Of a stretch of 64,000 bases of DNA, positions 23,296-34,384 are shown in pieces (the stretch's first letter is position 1; each line of letters begins with the position of its first letter). The notes under the pieces are model-generated. The model was not told the origin of the DNA. It saw only the letters and a list, made by a program, of their open reading frames with translations, and made no database searches. A program made the translations under genes and the position numbers. The stretch is taken from NCBI GenBank assembly GCA_934045075.1, contig OW203721.1, forward strand, positions 3,359,997 to 3,423,996. The letters are read 5' to 3'. Origin of the DNA: Yponomeuta sedellus (lineage: Eukaryota > Arthropoda > Insecta > Lepidoptera > Yponomeutidae).

Positions 23296-23560
23296 CTTAA
23301 AGAATCAGCAAGCTGAAGTGGCAGTGGGCTGGCCATATCTCGCGAAGAACCGACAACCGTTGGAGTAAACGTGTTCTAGAGTGGAGACCCCGACTCGGCA
23401 AACGTAGTGTAGGACGCCCTCCGACCAGGTGGGATGACGATCTGCGAAAAGCGCCAGGCAGATGCTGGATGCGGCAAGCTGAAGACGGGGCGCTATGGCG
23501 CTCATTAGGGGAGGGCTATGTCCAGCAGTGGACTAGTACAGCCAGACGACGACGACGACG
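23296..23560 (+). pseudogene. RTE-type retrotransposon C-terminus, 5'-truncated insertion
   Basis: From 23313 an uninterrupted frame reads LKWQWAGHISRRTD, LEWRPRLGKRS, GRPPTRWDDDL and GEGYVQQWTS, the end of the endonuclease/reverse transcriptase of RTE-like LINEs. It is followed directly by a (GAC)n-type run at 23545-23560. A 15-bp direct repeat, aataatttcatttag, lies at 23281-23295 and 23561-23575. This marks a single target-primed insertion of only the last 265 bp. The frame has no stop, so the copy is fairly young. It has no polymerase or endonuclease domain and can make nothing functional. Confidence 0.88.
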
Positions 23561-23835
23561 AATAATTTCATTTAGTGTACCTTTCTTACAAGCATAAAAT
23601 GGCCAAGTTTTTACCCAATTAAAACATGGCTTCACACAAAATAGCGACTCCAAAAAAATTTCAACGTTCACCAAAGTTCAAAGCAATTTGTTTGAAACTC
23701 ACCTGTTATGAAGTGGTTAGTTAACAGAATATAATATAAATTCTTTTTCTTGAGACGTGACAAAGAAAAGAATAGTATTTTTTTAAATTTAGTTTTTTTT
23801 ATTTTATTTATTAAGGAGCCCCGTCGTACCTTTAG

Positions 23836-24060
23836 GTGATCCAGGTGATCTTAAGCGATCACGAAGGTTAAGCAACACAGGGCGATTTCAGTGCATGGAT
23901 GGGTGACCGTTTATGACTAACGCTGGTGGCATTTTTCCGAGCGGTTCCGTGCTTCGCAAGGCAAGTTAAGACAGATGATAGTCGTTAAGCCAAGTCAGAG
24001 GCCTCTTCTGACAGAAGTAGGTATGGCCTATAGCTTCCTCAGGGAAACGACCCGTGCGTG
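23836..24060 (+). mobile_element. 5S-derived SINE, second subfamily
   Basis: gcgatcacgaaggttaagca then gcatggatgggtgaccg: closer to 5S rRNA over this stretch than the common subfamily. The middle is strongly shortened. Confidence 0.65.
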
Positions 24061-24546
24061 AAAAGGCCCTCGGTGGGTACATAATAATTATTATTATTAA
24101 ATTCTTAATTGTGCCAGTAAAGAAAGTACGATTGGCGGGCTTAATACTAAACAGTATTTTATTATAGCCAACCAACAGGTGACGTGGAGGACGTAGGGGT
24201 AGTGTCAAACAGTGAGGTGATATTTTATTGTAATTATCTTTTTAAAATTAAACTGTGTATTCATATGTACAATAATTATGAACATACATATAGGTATATA
24301 AAAAAAATAATTAAGCACATATACAAAGCTTTATAGTGCATACATATCTATAAACATATAAATAGACTTAATAATATATATTTACATACAGTGAAAATTT
24401 TCAGAATGTTTTCAATAGTTTTTTTTATTGATATAATAAATATTTCTTAACAAATATACACTTTCTTAACAAGATTTTAAAGTAAAGTTGTACTTTTACA
24501 GTTTCGATGATTAACGTAGGCCGAAGATATATTTTATATTTTTTTT

Positions 24547-24711
24547 ATGTACCTAGCCTATAAACGTTCCACGATAGGGCACGGGCCTTCACTCAGAGAG
24601 AGAGTGCGGGCTTAAATACCACGCGTGCCCGCCGCGGATTGGAAATTTAATCCGCTGAGGTATTTGAACACTATGTACCAATGACGTTGTTTTTTTAATT
24701 ATGTTGATGAT
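24547..24711 (-). mobile_element. Third tRNA-headed SINE, interrupted
   Basis: Minus-strand 3' part with actcagagagagagtgcggg. It is cut at about 24711 by the palindromic insertion that follows. Confidence 0.6.
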
Positions 24712-24995
24712 TTAAAACTTTCGTAAGCACAACACATTGTAGACTTTTAGTCCGGATTTACTTACGGGTGTTGTTATATCGGAAAAGTCCGACCAGGTTT
24801 CGCTCCGATTCGCAGAGCTTAATCATGGTGAGCAGAGACGGAGCTCGCCAGTGTGAGACAAGCAACCGACGACGCGAGCTCCGTCTCTGCTCACCATGAT
24901 TAAGCTCTGCGAATCGGAGCGAAACCTGGTCGGACTTTTCCGATATAACAACACCCGTAAGTAAATCCGGACTAAAAGTCTACTATGTTGATGAT
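24700..24995. mobile_element. Perfect 109-bp palindromic insertion with 12-bp flanking repeat
   Basis: 24739-24847 and 24875-24983 are exact reverse complements over 109 bases, separated by 27 bases. tatgttgatgat flanks the whole at 24700-24711 and 24984-24995; a 27-base single-sided extension (24712-24738) lies inside the left repeat. Perfect arms imply a very recent insertion or an assembly artefact. Confidence 0.8.
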
Positions 24996-25224
24996 GGTTA
25001 TGAATACATTTATCTTATAGGAATGATACAAAGTTTCGAAATAAACAAAATATATCTTATTTTGTTAGGATAACACGAGCACTAGACATAATAAAAGCTG
25101 AATTAAAAAAAAAATTTTTAGCCTCTAAATTGGTTTTTAAATTCCTAATTGATGTTCATCTTCCCCATAACTGTGTATTTTTTTATGTGTGTGCATTCGT
25201 GGCAATTTAAATAAATGTTTTCTT

Positions 25225-25790
25225 TCTTTCTTTTTTCTATTTACACGGATTCTACTTGTTTACTATTTTATTTTACATTTTTTAAATTTTCCGACGTTCC
25301 GGCACATTTTCAAGTACCGTGGTCTCGGTATACTGAGGTGACAGGCGTCTTTTTGAAAGCATTAACTGTTAGTTTACTACCCTCGGCAAAAATTACAAAA
25401 GTGAATTATGAACTACAGTTCCGAAGTTACGTTCCAAAATAGGCAAACCAATTATTATTAACAATATTGATTTTTAGTAATTGAAGTTTAATTTATTTTT
25501 TATGATGTTTAGTGTTCGTGTGAACCTTAGAAAATACTGGACTAACATTAGAGAAGGAAGCAGAAGATTTTTGAAATCATTAACTGTTAGGTTACTACCC
25601 TCGGCAAAAATTACAAAAGAAATCCTGAAGTTACGTTCCAAAATAGGCAAACTGATCTTTTTATATACAGTAAATAATCGGTTCCAAGATAGGCAACTAT
25701 CTTGGAACGTAACTTCAAATGTGCCGAAACGTCGGAAAATTTTAAAAATGTAAAATTAAACGAATAGAATCCGTGTGAATACAGCTTTTA
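25225..25790. mobile_element. Palindromic-end element, old, with internal duplication
   Basis: Outer arms (about 25236-25330 and 25690-25785) share ttttccgacgtt(t)cggcac in inverted orientation with the 54.9 kb element. The interior contains two direct copies of taccctcggcaaaaattaca, at about 25378 and 25593. Confidence 0.6.
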
Positions 25791-26640
25791 AACTGTATCT
25801 TTTGCAATTTTCAACCTTAGTGGTGAGGCGGGGCCTCAGAGTTTAAACGGAGTAAAATGATATAAAAAACATTAAGTTGCATAACTGTATTAACTCGCTA
25901 AACGTGGCGCGTTAGGAAGCAGGCCTAATCAAAATGCGACAATTTCTATCGTTTCGTTTTTAGAGCCTCGCAGCCAAACAAGGAAGCCTTATTTAAGACT
26001 AGTTGGTGCCTGCGATTTCGTCTGCGCCTCTTACATGGTAGGCAAATGCGCTACCGCTACGCCACAGAGGTCGTCTCTGAATTAAATAGGCATCTCTCGC
26101 GAAGAAGATAGAATAGAATAGAATTAGATAGAATTTCTGTTACTGTAATTTCTGTGAGCAAAAGAATATTCTATCTATCTATCGCGCGAGGCGCCGTGTT
26201 ACGTAGCACGGGTTATACCATTGCAATGCGATTGGTTACTAGACTACCGATAAAGTGAATCAACCAACCATTACCGGACTAACGGTCCGGACTCTATTGA
26301 ACAACTACGCATTTTAGACACTCGCCCCCCTGATCAATCGTGAATGTCCAATAATAAAATTGAAGTTTAAATTGGCTGTTAATATGACAGCACATCAACC
26401 TTTCACCTTTCATCAACACTCGAGTGCACTCTGTCGAGTTTTTTAAAGTGATTTTCAGCAGAACTAATGCAGATATATTTTTATTTCTTTGTTTCTTGAA
26501 ACAACATTTCCTACTAGCAAAATGTTAATGCGTAACATTCGTCCTTCGGATAAGTCTGTGTTATTCTTGTATCTGAGCTCAGAAGCATATATCAGAATAA
26601 CGATGCAGTTTGCTGTAATAAAACCGATAATTTTTTTTTA
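25791..26640. other. No gene recognised
   Basis: A tRNA-Gly-type SINE head fragment in minus orientation at about 26030-26076 (gctacgccacagaggtcg); otherwise nothing recognised. Confidence 0.4.
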
Positions 26641-26649
26641 TGGCAGCTG

Positions 26650-26820
26650 CATCGACGTAGTGAGATGATTTATACAGCGTCCAGTGGCATCTTCACTCAC
26701 ACTAGATGGGTGAAGAGACCACTCGGTGGACTAACCGGTTTTAGATGGTGTACACTTGCACAGCGGCGCCTCTACCCTCCTGACAGCTTAGTCGGCCTAG
26801 CCCACAGGAAAGACTAGTCA
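26650..26820. repeat. Dispersed repeat (agcgtccagtgg family)
   Basis: cgtagtgagatgatttatac ... cactagatgggtgaag ... cctagcccacaggaaagact; a rearranged copy lies at 58280-58550. Confidence 0.6.
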
Positions 26821-27047
26821 ATAATTGCGGTTAAGAACAAAATAACCAGTGTCTTTATCACAGTTAAGAAGAATGTAACGACACGCTAACGTACAACAAG
26901 CCGCATAGATTGTAGAGCATAAAAAAGAAAATATACATACACACTGTGTAATATACTCGAAACATAAGCCTCCTTCTGGCGCAGTTGGGTAGAAAGTGAA
27001 CTGTAGATAGATAGAGAGAGAACACTTTATAGCACAACCAGTGCAAT

Positions 27048-27413
27048 CGAAATCAACTGTTGTATGTCGCCACTGCTGGGGCACGAGTCTCTTCCTGCAC
27101 GCAGGAAGGTTAGGCCATTCTCCACCACGGGGGCCAAGACCGGGTTGGTAGAGGATTGTAAGACAGAGGCGAGCCTTACTGTTAGTAGTTATCAAGCCGC
27201 CCATAAGGCCTCTGACATGGCTTAACGAGTGCCATTACATGACAGCCGGCACCAACGGCTTAACGTGCCCTGCGAAGCACGGAAACGCTCGGAAAAATGC
27301 CACTAGCGGTAGTCACGAGACGGTCACCCATCCTGCACCTTACTGCGTCTGTTGTTGCTTAACTCTGACTGATTGATTCCAATCACTCGGTTTGACTAGG
27401 CCGCCAGCGCTTC
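27048..27413 (-). mobile_element. 5S-derived SINE, full length
   Basis: Complete minus-strand copy. gtgcaat occurs just outside both ends (about 27041 and 27417), a possible short target duplication. Confidence 0.8.
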
Positions 27414-27794
27414 TTTGTGCAATATGCAAAAAGAATACAACCATGATTTTTTCAATTTAAGTATTGTTATGCAATTGACGGTCTGTTACCTATTGGCTCT
27501 ACAGAATATAGTTTGTATCGTTTTAGCTCCAAACCAATCAAATGCCAATGGTACGTAATGCCTCACTCAGTGCGGATGACCAGCGGCCCAATTCTCACTT
27601 CATTAGCAAATAATTCGTGTACGACTCTAAGGCTTATGATATGAATTCTACACAAAAAGTCGAGCGACAGCCAAAATCTGTATTCTGAACCCCGTGCTAT
27701 ATTGAATTAGAATAAGAAAATAAATGTCTAATGACTCTGTCGAGTTATCTTATTTTATTTTTATTCGACAAATGTCTAAAGATTATTACACCGG

Positions 27795-28325
27795 GGCAAC
27801 ACTGTGCGGCATTGCGGCATGCCACAAGGCCGCATGCTACTAAATTTAAAATGTCGCACATTGTGGCAAGAACCTTGCCTACACCTTGCGTTATGTGGCA
27901 GATTGTCGCAGTTTGTATCCAGGCACAATGGATTCCATGCGACATTTTTCGTGCGTCAAAGTTGACATTCTGGTAAAGTTTTTAAATAAGGCACCATCGT
28001 CTGCCTTAATTTTTGTTAGTAAACTAGTACGTGGGCCATTCTGAAGTAATCTTCTTTCCACCAAACGTATCTTCGTCCGTTGTGGAAGGCTTACTACTAA
28101 ATAAGCTGCTGCTAAAGTTACTTGATCAGCCATATTCTATGGTGTATTCGTTCGACAAGTAGGTACCAGACCAGAACCAGAAACACTCCATAAATAGCAC
28201 GATGCTTTGGAAATTATCTAGGCACGATGTTGCCTCGGCGTAATATAGGCTGCCGTATGCCACATATGCCACAAACTGTAGCATGCCTCAAGGTGCCGCA
28301 TGCCACAATGCGCCTTTGAGCCTTA
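27795..28325. mobile_element. Fold-back element rich in gcggcatgccaca
   Basis: The block gcggcatgccaca at about 27810-27830 and its inverted relatives at about 28250-28310 (gccgcatgccacaatgcg) form loose terminal inverted repeats around about 400 bases of unique DNA. Confidence 0.4.
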
Positions 28326-28390
28326 AGCCTTAGAATATTTTGCGCCTACGCTTTCAATTCGCATGAGTGAGAATCGGCTCTCACAAGATA

Positions 28391-28513
28391 AAAAAACTGT
28401 ATTTTTGAATTGGTGCGAGTTCTGTCCATTGCCGAAGTATTCGTTTTCAAAAGTGGAAAACGAATACTTCGGCAATGGACAGGACTCGCACCAATTCAAA
28501 AATACAGTTTTTT
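28391..28513. repeat. 58-bp inverted repeat with short loop
   Basis: 28391-28448 and 28456-28513 pair with one mismatch around a 7-base loop (aaaagtg). The open frame running through it is an artefact. Confidence 0.85.
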
Positions 28514-28590
28514 ATGCAGACTATAAACGCCCCACTGCAGAGCACAGGCCTTCTTTCAGAGAGAGAGTGTGGGCTTAATTACCACTCGTG
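28500..28590 (-). mobile_element. Third tRNA-headed SINE, 3' end
   Basis: Minus-strand ...ctctctctgaaagaaggcct...ctgcagtggggcgttta. Confidence 0.5.
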
Positions 28591-28624
28591 ATGCGGTGGT
28601 ATACCGCATCTCAGTGGTGGTGGC

Positions 28625-28712
28625 ATTACCCCCCAATGATGGCACAACCTTGCGCTATGGCGCTCATTAGGGTAGGGCTATGTGCAGCAGTGGACTAATA
28701 TAGCCTTTAGAA
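28625..28712 (+). mobile_element. RTE 3' terminus fragment
   Basis: ccccccaatgatggcacaacc ... ctatgtgcagcagtggact, followed by (AAG)n. Confidence 0.7.
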
Positions 28713-28724
28713 GAAGAAGATGCG

Positions 28725-28855
28725 GTGGTAGCGGAGCGGTGTAGAACGCCGGCTTCCCAATCGGGAGGTCGTGAGTTCGAACCCTGGCATGCACCAATGA
28801 CTTTGTTATCTAAGTTATGTACATTTGTAAAGTGGTAGAATCATTTAGTCATTAA
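28725..28855 (+). mobile_element. Third tRNA-headed SINE, 5' part
   Basis: Head ggtggtagcggagcggtgta with gagttcgaaccctggc, then caccaatgactttgtt. It follows directly on the RTE tail above. Confidence 0.65.
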
Positions 28856-28944
28856 TTAATAAGAGGCATTACACAATCTAAAAATTCGCACAAAGCTACG
28901 TCATAAAAACTAGCACAATAAAAAAAAAATTAAACTAAATTATA

Positions 28945-29018
28945 AAAAACCTATTTAGAGGCTAAAAATTCCACCCATGACGGTTTCGAACCCGCGACCT
29001 CTGGCTATCCGTGCCAGA
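28945..29018 (-). mobile_element. tRNA-like element, fragment
   Basis: aaaacctatttagaggctaa then the 3' half of the tRNA-like head in minus orientation. Confidence 0.6.
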
Positions 29019-29028
29019 CTAAACTAAA

Positions 29029-29290
29029 TTAATCAAAAATACCACCCCGGCACACACCCGACCCAAAAGTTCCCATGATGCAAGCAGCATTTCCTCGTTG
29101 CACCGCCAGGGAGATCCTTTGCACCAGGTATGCCCCGGAACGAACGTCATACCCCCGACTTCTCAGGCGCCGACCGATGTCCCGAATAAAAAGTTTTGCC
29201 TTATCCCCCCTTACCCCCATTGTTTCCACGGCCAGTGGGACGAACAAATAATGACGCTTAAGCTGGCTATACTTTCGTTTGTAAAGTTGT
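29029..29290 (-). pseudogene. Non-LTR reverse transcriptase C-terminal fragment
   Basis: The minus strand reads FVPLAVETMG, then DIGRRLRSRG and LVQRISLAVQRGNAACIMGT. This is the characteristic ending of a widespread class of LINE reverse transcriptases, where the conserved QRGNAA...GT motif closes the protein. About 85 residues are open with no stop until the end at 29029. Polymerase motifs are missing, so it is a truncated relic. Confidence 0.75.
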
Positions 29291-29960
29291 AGTGCTGATG
29301 GTTAAGACAAACGTAAGGAAACCCTAGCGTCTGAATTGTTAACATACATCAGCACTTGCTTCGTACAGTGCCCCAACTATGAGGCTAAGTGCGGAAATCC
29401 CAGGTCTAGCTAACTAACTAGCGTTATCACCGCTGATTGTCAATTTCACTGAAGTATTTGAACACCTCAGACGTTCAGGTTTCCTCACGATGTTTTCCTA
29501 ATACAATCGCATAAAAGACTTTTCCCTTTTGTTCCTTTGTGGTGATTCAACTGACTGTCAAGAAAAATCTTGCGCCAGAACCACAAGCAATCAAGCGGGG
29601 CAGCGGGCAACAGCCAGTTACTTTAAAGAACGTTTATTCTTTTCCTTTTTTACTTACAAAGGAATTGACTGGCTGCTTTCTTCTGCAATCTAGTAATTGA
29701 ATTATACCATCGATTTTCCATTAAAATGTTTTATGGAGTGAAATGTTAAAGGGGCGGGGGCGGCCTGCTGGCACCCGTCGCTCCTCGTTTTTTCTGTTCG
29801 GTGGGGGACACAGTGTTCCAAAGAGGTTCGTGTGTGCAGTAGGAATGCTAAAAGCTACAAACACACATGTCTAACTGCGTGGCTGAACTAGAGCTTTGTT
29901 TTTTTCCACGAGTTTGAAATACTGTATTTCACGAAGCGAAAGTAAATAAATGTAATGTAA
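29291..29960. other. No gene recognised
   Basis: Diverged pieces of the third SINE family at about 29310-29400 (plus) and 29430-29500 (minus), then unique-looking DNA. Confidence 0.4.
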
Positions 29961-29965
29961 ATTTT

Positions 29966-30050
29966 TTTATGCCACACCTGGCAATAAAGTGGCTTTTTCC
30001 GCAAGCTGCGCGTACGGAAAAAGCCGCTTTCTGGCCAAGTGTAGACATAA
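29966..30050. repeat. Imperfect hairpin repeat (ggctttttccg)
   Basis: gtggctttttccg (about 29990) pairs with cggaaaaagccgc (about 30014), with outer flanks ccacac/aagtgt continuing the pairing. Probably a small fold-back element. Confidence 0.5.
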
Positions 30051-30261
30051 AAATATGTACACACAACACGGGAGGTAATAAAGAAAGCTCTCGATCGCAT
30101 ATTTACGTCCCTCGCTTGCAGCTCGGGCCGCAAACTTCTGCGATCTCGGCCTTTGTATTACCACCCTAGTTGTGTAATGTACTACTGTTTACTTTGTTTT
30201 CATTTTTGTGACGTCCTTGCTTGGTTACCATATTACAGGGTAATATAATAGTTGGTCCCCT

Positions 30262-30372
30262 TCTTCTTCTTCTTCAGGCTATATTATGTAGTCCACTGCT
30301 GGGCATAGCCCTCCCCTAAAGAGCGCCATAGCGCCCTGTCTTCAGCTTGCCGCATCCAGCATCAAGCTGAAG
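30262..30372 (-). mobile_element. RTE C-terminus fragment
   Basis: Minus-strand end of the RTE frame (...QAEDR.LW.. then the tail), ending at the (TTC)n run. Confidence 0.65.
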
Positions 30373-30382
30373 ACAGCACTAA

Positions 30383-30470
30383 ATCCTCGTACTTCAAGGA
30401 ATATTCTAAAAAAAGAATTAGCGAAATCGGTTCAGCTGCTCTTGAGATTTGCGCTTACCAACACATTCAG
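30383..30470 (-). mobile_element. Helitron fragment
   Basis: The reverse complement matches the interior of the 53495 Helitron: gaatgtgttggt...gcgcaaatct and agaatattccttgaagtacg. Confidence 0.6.
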
Positions 30471-30789
30471 CGTTTTTTTTTTAAAAAACATTTATTCAAA
30501 TAAAAATACAAAAAAATAATAAAATAATATTAAAGATAATATATAATATAATGTAAGACATTTAAGTAATACTTTGGCATTCAAATCAATCAATTAATAG
30601 ATTAAAATTAATTAAAAATAGATTAAAAAAATCAATATATGAAAGCTTATTATTATTATTATTAATACTTTATTGCACCATAAAATCGTACAATATCATA
30701 TGTATAGATGGCAATTGATGTATTTAGTTTAAGATGACTTGAGAAAAGATGGTCAGAGTGGAGTTTTTTCCGGCTGCCTTTATCTTCAC

Positions 30790-31198
30790 TACTATTCTGC
30801 CCGAAAGCAGCGGCTTACATTTTACATTGAAACTTAGCAAAAAAAATCTTTACGTTGATATAAATTGAATTGAATTGTGCTGTCGGCAATACCAAGCAAC
30901 AACAGGCGCGGTCAGGTACAGGATGGGTGAGCGTCCCGTGACTACCGCTAGTGGCATTTTTCCGAGCGCTTCCGTGCTTCGCAAGGCACGTTAAGCCGTT
31001 GGTGCCGGCTGTCCTATAATGGCAGTCGTTAAGCCATGTCAAGGGCCTTATGGGGCATGCCCCAGCAGTGGGGACATACAAGAGTTGATATCGTATCATA
31101 TACCGCCCGAAAGCAGCGGCTTACATCTTACATTGACACTCAGTAAACAAATTCATTACGTTGAAATAAATTGAATTGAATTGTGCTGTCGGCAATAC
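30790..31198. repeat. 100-bp direct repeat flanking a 5S-derived SINE
   Basis: 30793-30890 and 31103-31198 match closely (gcccgaaagcagcggcttac ... ttgaattgaattgtgctgtc). The first copy ends where the SINE begins. Fragments of the same 3'-end-like repeat occur at 48045 and 51740. Confidence 0.65.
30888..31094 (+). mobile_element. 5S-derived SINE, internally deleted
   Basis: Head (aagcaacaacaggcgcggtc) and 3' end are kept; about 150 bases in the middle are missing. Confidence 0.75.
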
Positions 31199-31339
31199 CT
31201 TGGCGTGTTCAAGTAGTCAAACATAAAAACATTGAGTATACGTCGTCATGTTACACGTCGCCTAAAAACGCTGTCTGCCTGTCGCCCTTCCCAATTAACT
31301 TCGTGTCATATGTCGCGACGTGTTCACACCACTTGTGCG

Positions 31340-31745
31340 CGCTTCGAAAGTATGAAATACCGGACAGGGTGTCCGGCCGTCCGGCGGGCTGTGAAGGTGC
31401 GTTTAAACGACGCGGGGTAGCACGATCCTACGCGAGCCGAGCCGTCCGTAGAAAAGCGGGTACATCGCGCTGTTGAACCGCGCTCTTCGTCGCGCGCTCT
31501 GTGTCATCTGTTTAGGTGGCACGTATTAACACAAGCCGAGCCGAAGATGGCGCGTGCGCCTTTGATCCGTGTCGAAAAAACCGACAAGCGATGGAAAGTG
31601 CGAACTTTGCCGAGCCGCGCCGAGCGTAGTTGTTTAAACAGCACGTGGCGCGCTGAATCACGAAGCCAGGCTCGGTTCGCGTGCTCGCGCCGCTTAAACG
31701 CGCCATGAGACCACTCGATTGGTTGGCAAAGCGCTCGCTTCGACA
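31340..31745. other. CpG-rich block of unknown nature
   Basis: About 400 bases dense in CG, with repeated gtttaaac-type motifs next to gccgagccg/cgcgcc blocks. It stands in AT-rich surroundings. Open frames on both strands overlap and show no domain. It could be an unusual transposable element, a CpG island or an old promoter. Confidence 0.4.
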
Positions 31746-32400
31746 TACGTCACCCTTTGTGCGAGGGATGTTTCGGAGGTAGCTTTGTCGGAGGAGAATT
31801 CGGAAAAGGAGGTTTAAAAATTGGTTTGTGGGAATCGGAATCAGAGGTGGATGCTAAGTGAGATGTAATAATTATAAATAGTGCCAATAGTCATTTCAAC
31901 AACGGGGATAATCCCAAAAACACTACAAAATAGTCTCAGTACACTAAATATTCCTAGCAACACAGTTACATATCTACAAAAAGCGGTAATCCTTAACACC
32001 TGCCGCATTGTAAGAAAATTTCATTCCACTGATTCCAATTAAACCATAAACAGCACTTGGCTTAGGACCGTGCTCTTTATTAAATACCTTTTTATGAAAA
32101 TAAAAAGAGACAAAGCATCAATGAATAAAAATAAATCTTAGTAATAATAATAAATAATAATATCTTTATTGATAGCCACATACAAACAGACAAAGTAGGA
32201 GTGAACAGATGGCTGACAAGGTTGGTCAACTAAGTTGGTGAGTCTTCTGACTCCCAAGCTAGATGATCTGTATTATGGCAGCCAGAGATCCTCTGTACAA
32301 CAGTAAACGGCCTTTTATCACTAAAATATAAGAAATGCAGTGACTTATCTTAATATTAGGTACGTAAAAAATATACAGGGAAAAGTGGATGTGTTTGTTT
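31746..32400. other. No gene recognised
   Basis: AT-rich. A 3'-tail-like stretch (aataataataaataataata with tctttattgatagcc) at about 32140-32180 suggests a minus-strand LINE end. Confidence 0.35.
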
Positions 32401-32413
32401 ACTTAGGTGAATG

Positions 32414-32462
32414 ATTGTGTGTGTGTATGTGTGTGTGTGTGTTTGCGTATGTGTTAGTGTGT
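32414..32462. repeat. (TG)n microsatellite
   Basis: Interrupted TG run. Confidence 0.85.
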
Positions 32463-32585
32463 TAGATGTGGTAAGGGCAAGCAGACAGCGAGGTCTCAAA
32501 CGCAATGGTTCTTCGAATTTGCAAAATGTAATATTCTTCTGTCTGGTTGGAAAAACGCTTTATATCACACCACATCACATCACAC

Positions 32586-32726
32586 TAAAGGGGCTTCTAA
32601 ACGGGCCATATTTTCACTGCAATATGTGGCCGGCCACTATTGGTGTCCCTCTCCTACTCATTTATTGGATAAAGACGCCAATAGTTGTCGGCCAGTAAAA
32701 ATATGGCCCGTTTAGAAGCCCCTTAA
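32586..32726. mobile_element. PIF/Harbinger-like MITE, 135 bp, TAA target duplication
   Basis: The inverted ends aggggcttctaaacgggcc at 32589 and 32723 match perfectly. TAA flanks both sides (32586-32588, 32724-32726). The interrupted host is the Helitron-like repeat: its intact form, cactaatattgtaaaggc, is seen at 147, so the empty site can be read. Confidence 0.8.
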
Positions 32727-32925
32727 TATTATAAAGGCTATACAAAGTTTGTGAGTGTGTATGTCTGTTACTTCTTCACGTCTAAACGGCTGGAACGATT
32801 TTATGGAGTTAGCTGACACCCGGGATTAACACATAGACTAAGTTTTACTGCGGGAAAATAACTTATTCCCATGGGAACATCGATAGACCGCTGATAAGAC
32901 CCCGGGGCACAGCAAATTGACTATA
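32727..32925 (+). mobile_element. Helitron-like dispersed repeat
   Basis: tattataaaggct...gtgagtgtgtatgtctgtta...ggagttagctgacacccg; the same family as at 150 and 47704. Confidence 0.5.
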
Positions 32926-33589
32926 AACGACCTTTGTACATCACTGGAAGTGGGTAACTAACGCAAACTTAAATTTGCATAGCTCTGTAAGCGAATTTGT
33001 CTTCTCTCGATTTCTATTTCATTATCCACTGAGAATATTGAAATTTTTATTGCGTTGTAACTCTCTTGTTTTTTTCGAGGACAATCCCTTTCAATCATTT
33101 TTTCTTTACCACTTCAGCTACAGTTTTAAGTACTAAAGATGGGATATAGAAACTAATGTGACTAAATTATAAAAATATGGTCTTAATTTTAAATTAAGGA
33201 AAAAAATGGATCGTAATTTATGTACGAAATCGAAATAGAACATTAAATGCAAATGATTGAAATAAAAACCCATCTCCTAATTACGACAATTCGAGATATC
33301 TACATTGCCTAGCAGTATTTTCTTATTATTATTATTTTTAATTTACTTATTATGACTACCAACAAGATATACACCAATACATTTACAATAGACCATAACT
33401 AGAAATAAATCAGGTGTTACCTCACTTACAGGCAGTCACAACATGCACCGTTAGTATGAAGTTACTTGAGGACTTAATGTATTAATCTGTGGGTTAATCG
33501 ACTTTGCAATGAACATCGAATTGTCATAGAAAACAATGAATTGTAATTTTATGAAATGGGTTCGTGTGTTATATCTAAGTGCTTTGAAT
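32926..33589. other. No gene recognised
   Basis: AT-rich unique-looking sequence. Confidence 0.4.
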
Positions 33590-33953
33590 TTCGATATCAA
33601 CCCTTTTGTATATTTTATACAATCCACTTCTGGGGCACGGGTCTCTTCCTGAACCGCAGGAAGGTTAGGCCATACTCCACCACGGGGGCCAAGTGCGGGT
33701 TGGTGGAGGATTGCACGACAGTGGCGTGCCTTACTATCAGAAGTTATCGAGGCGCCCCTTAGGCCTGACATGGCTTAGCGACTGCCATTACATGACAGCC
33801 GGCACCAACGGCTTAACGTGCGTTGCGAAGCACTGAAGCGCTCGTAAAGAATGCCACTAGCGGTAGTCACCCAACCTACACAAGACCGCGCCTTTGTTGC
33901 TTAACTCAAGTGGTTGATTCCAATCACTCGGTTCGATTAGGCCACGGGCGCTT
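33590..33953 (-). mobile_element. 5S-derived SINE, full length
   Basis: Complete, with a short insertion near the 3' end (tatattttatac). Confidence 0.8.
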
Positions 33954-34384
33954 CAATATGTGAACTGAATTTATGAACTGCTTGTCGGCAACATGAACTA
34001 CAAGGTTATTTGTGTCCGGACGACAACGACCCCTTACTTCGCTAAAATTAGGAACTCCGTGGGAGGATGGCTTTACAATAGTTCCCTCAATTTCATTGCC
34101 TTATAAAAGGTTTTTCGAAAGCAAACGTAAACAGGTAAGAAAAACACATAAAAATGCTAAGCAATTTCACCAAAATAACTGAGGCCAGCCGGGGGTACAA
34201 AGGTTGCTTAATTAACGAAACACGTTGTACTTTTCAACTTGTGATTAACTTTATTTCATGACTCATTTGTATACAATACAATAAAAGTTATCTTTCCCTG
34301 TATCTTTAATTTATCATAGGGACGACATTCGCGTTCGGCTGCCGCCATAGAGTTATGTTTTGTTTAGAAAGAGCAAAAACGCCT

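Noticed and set aside
29966..30170. Short overlapping frames on both strands
   Set aside because: Explained by the hairpin repeat; no domain.
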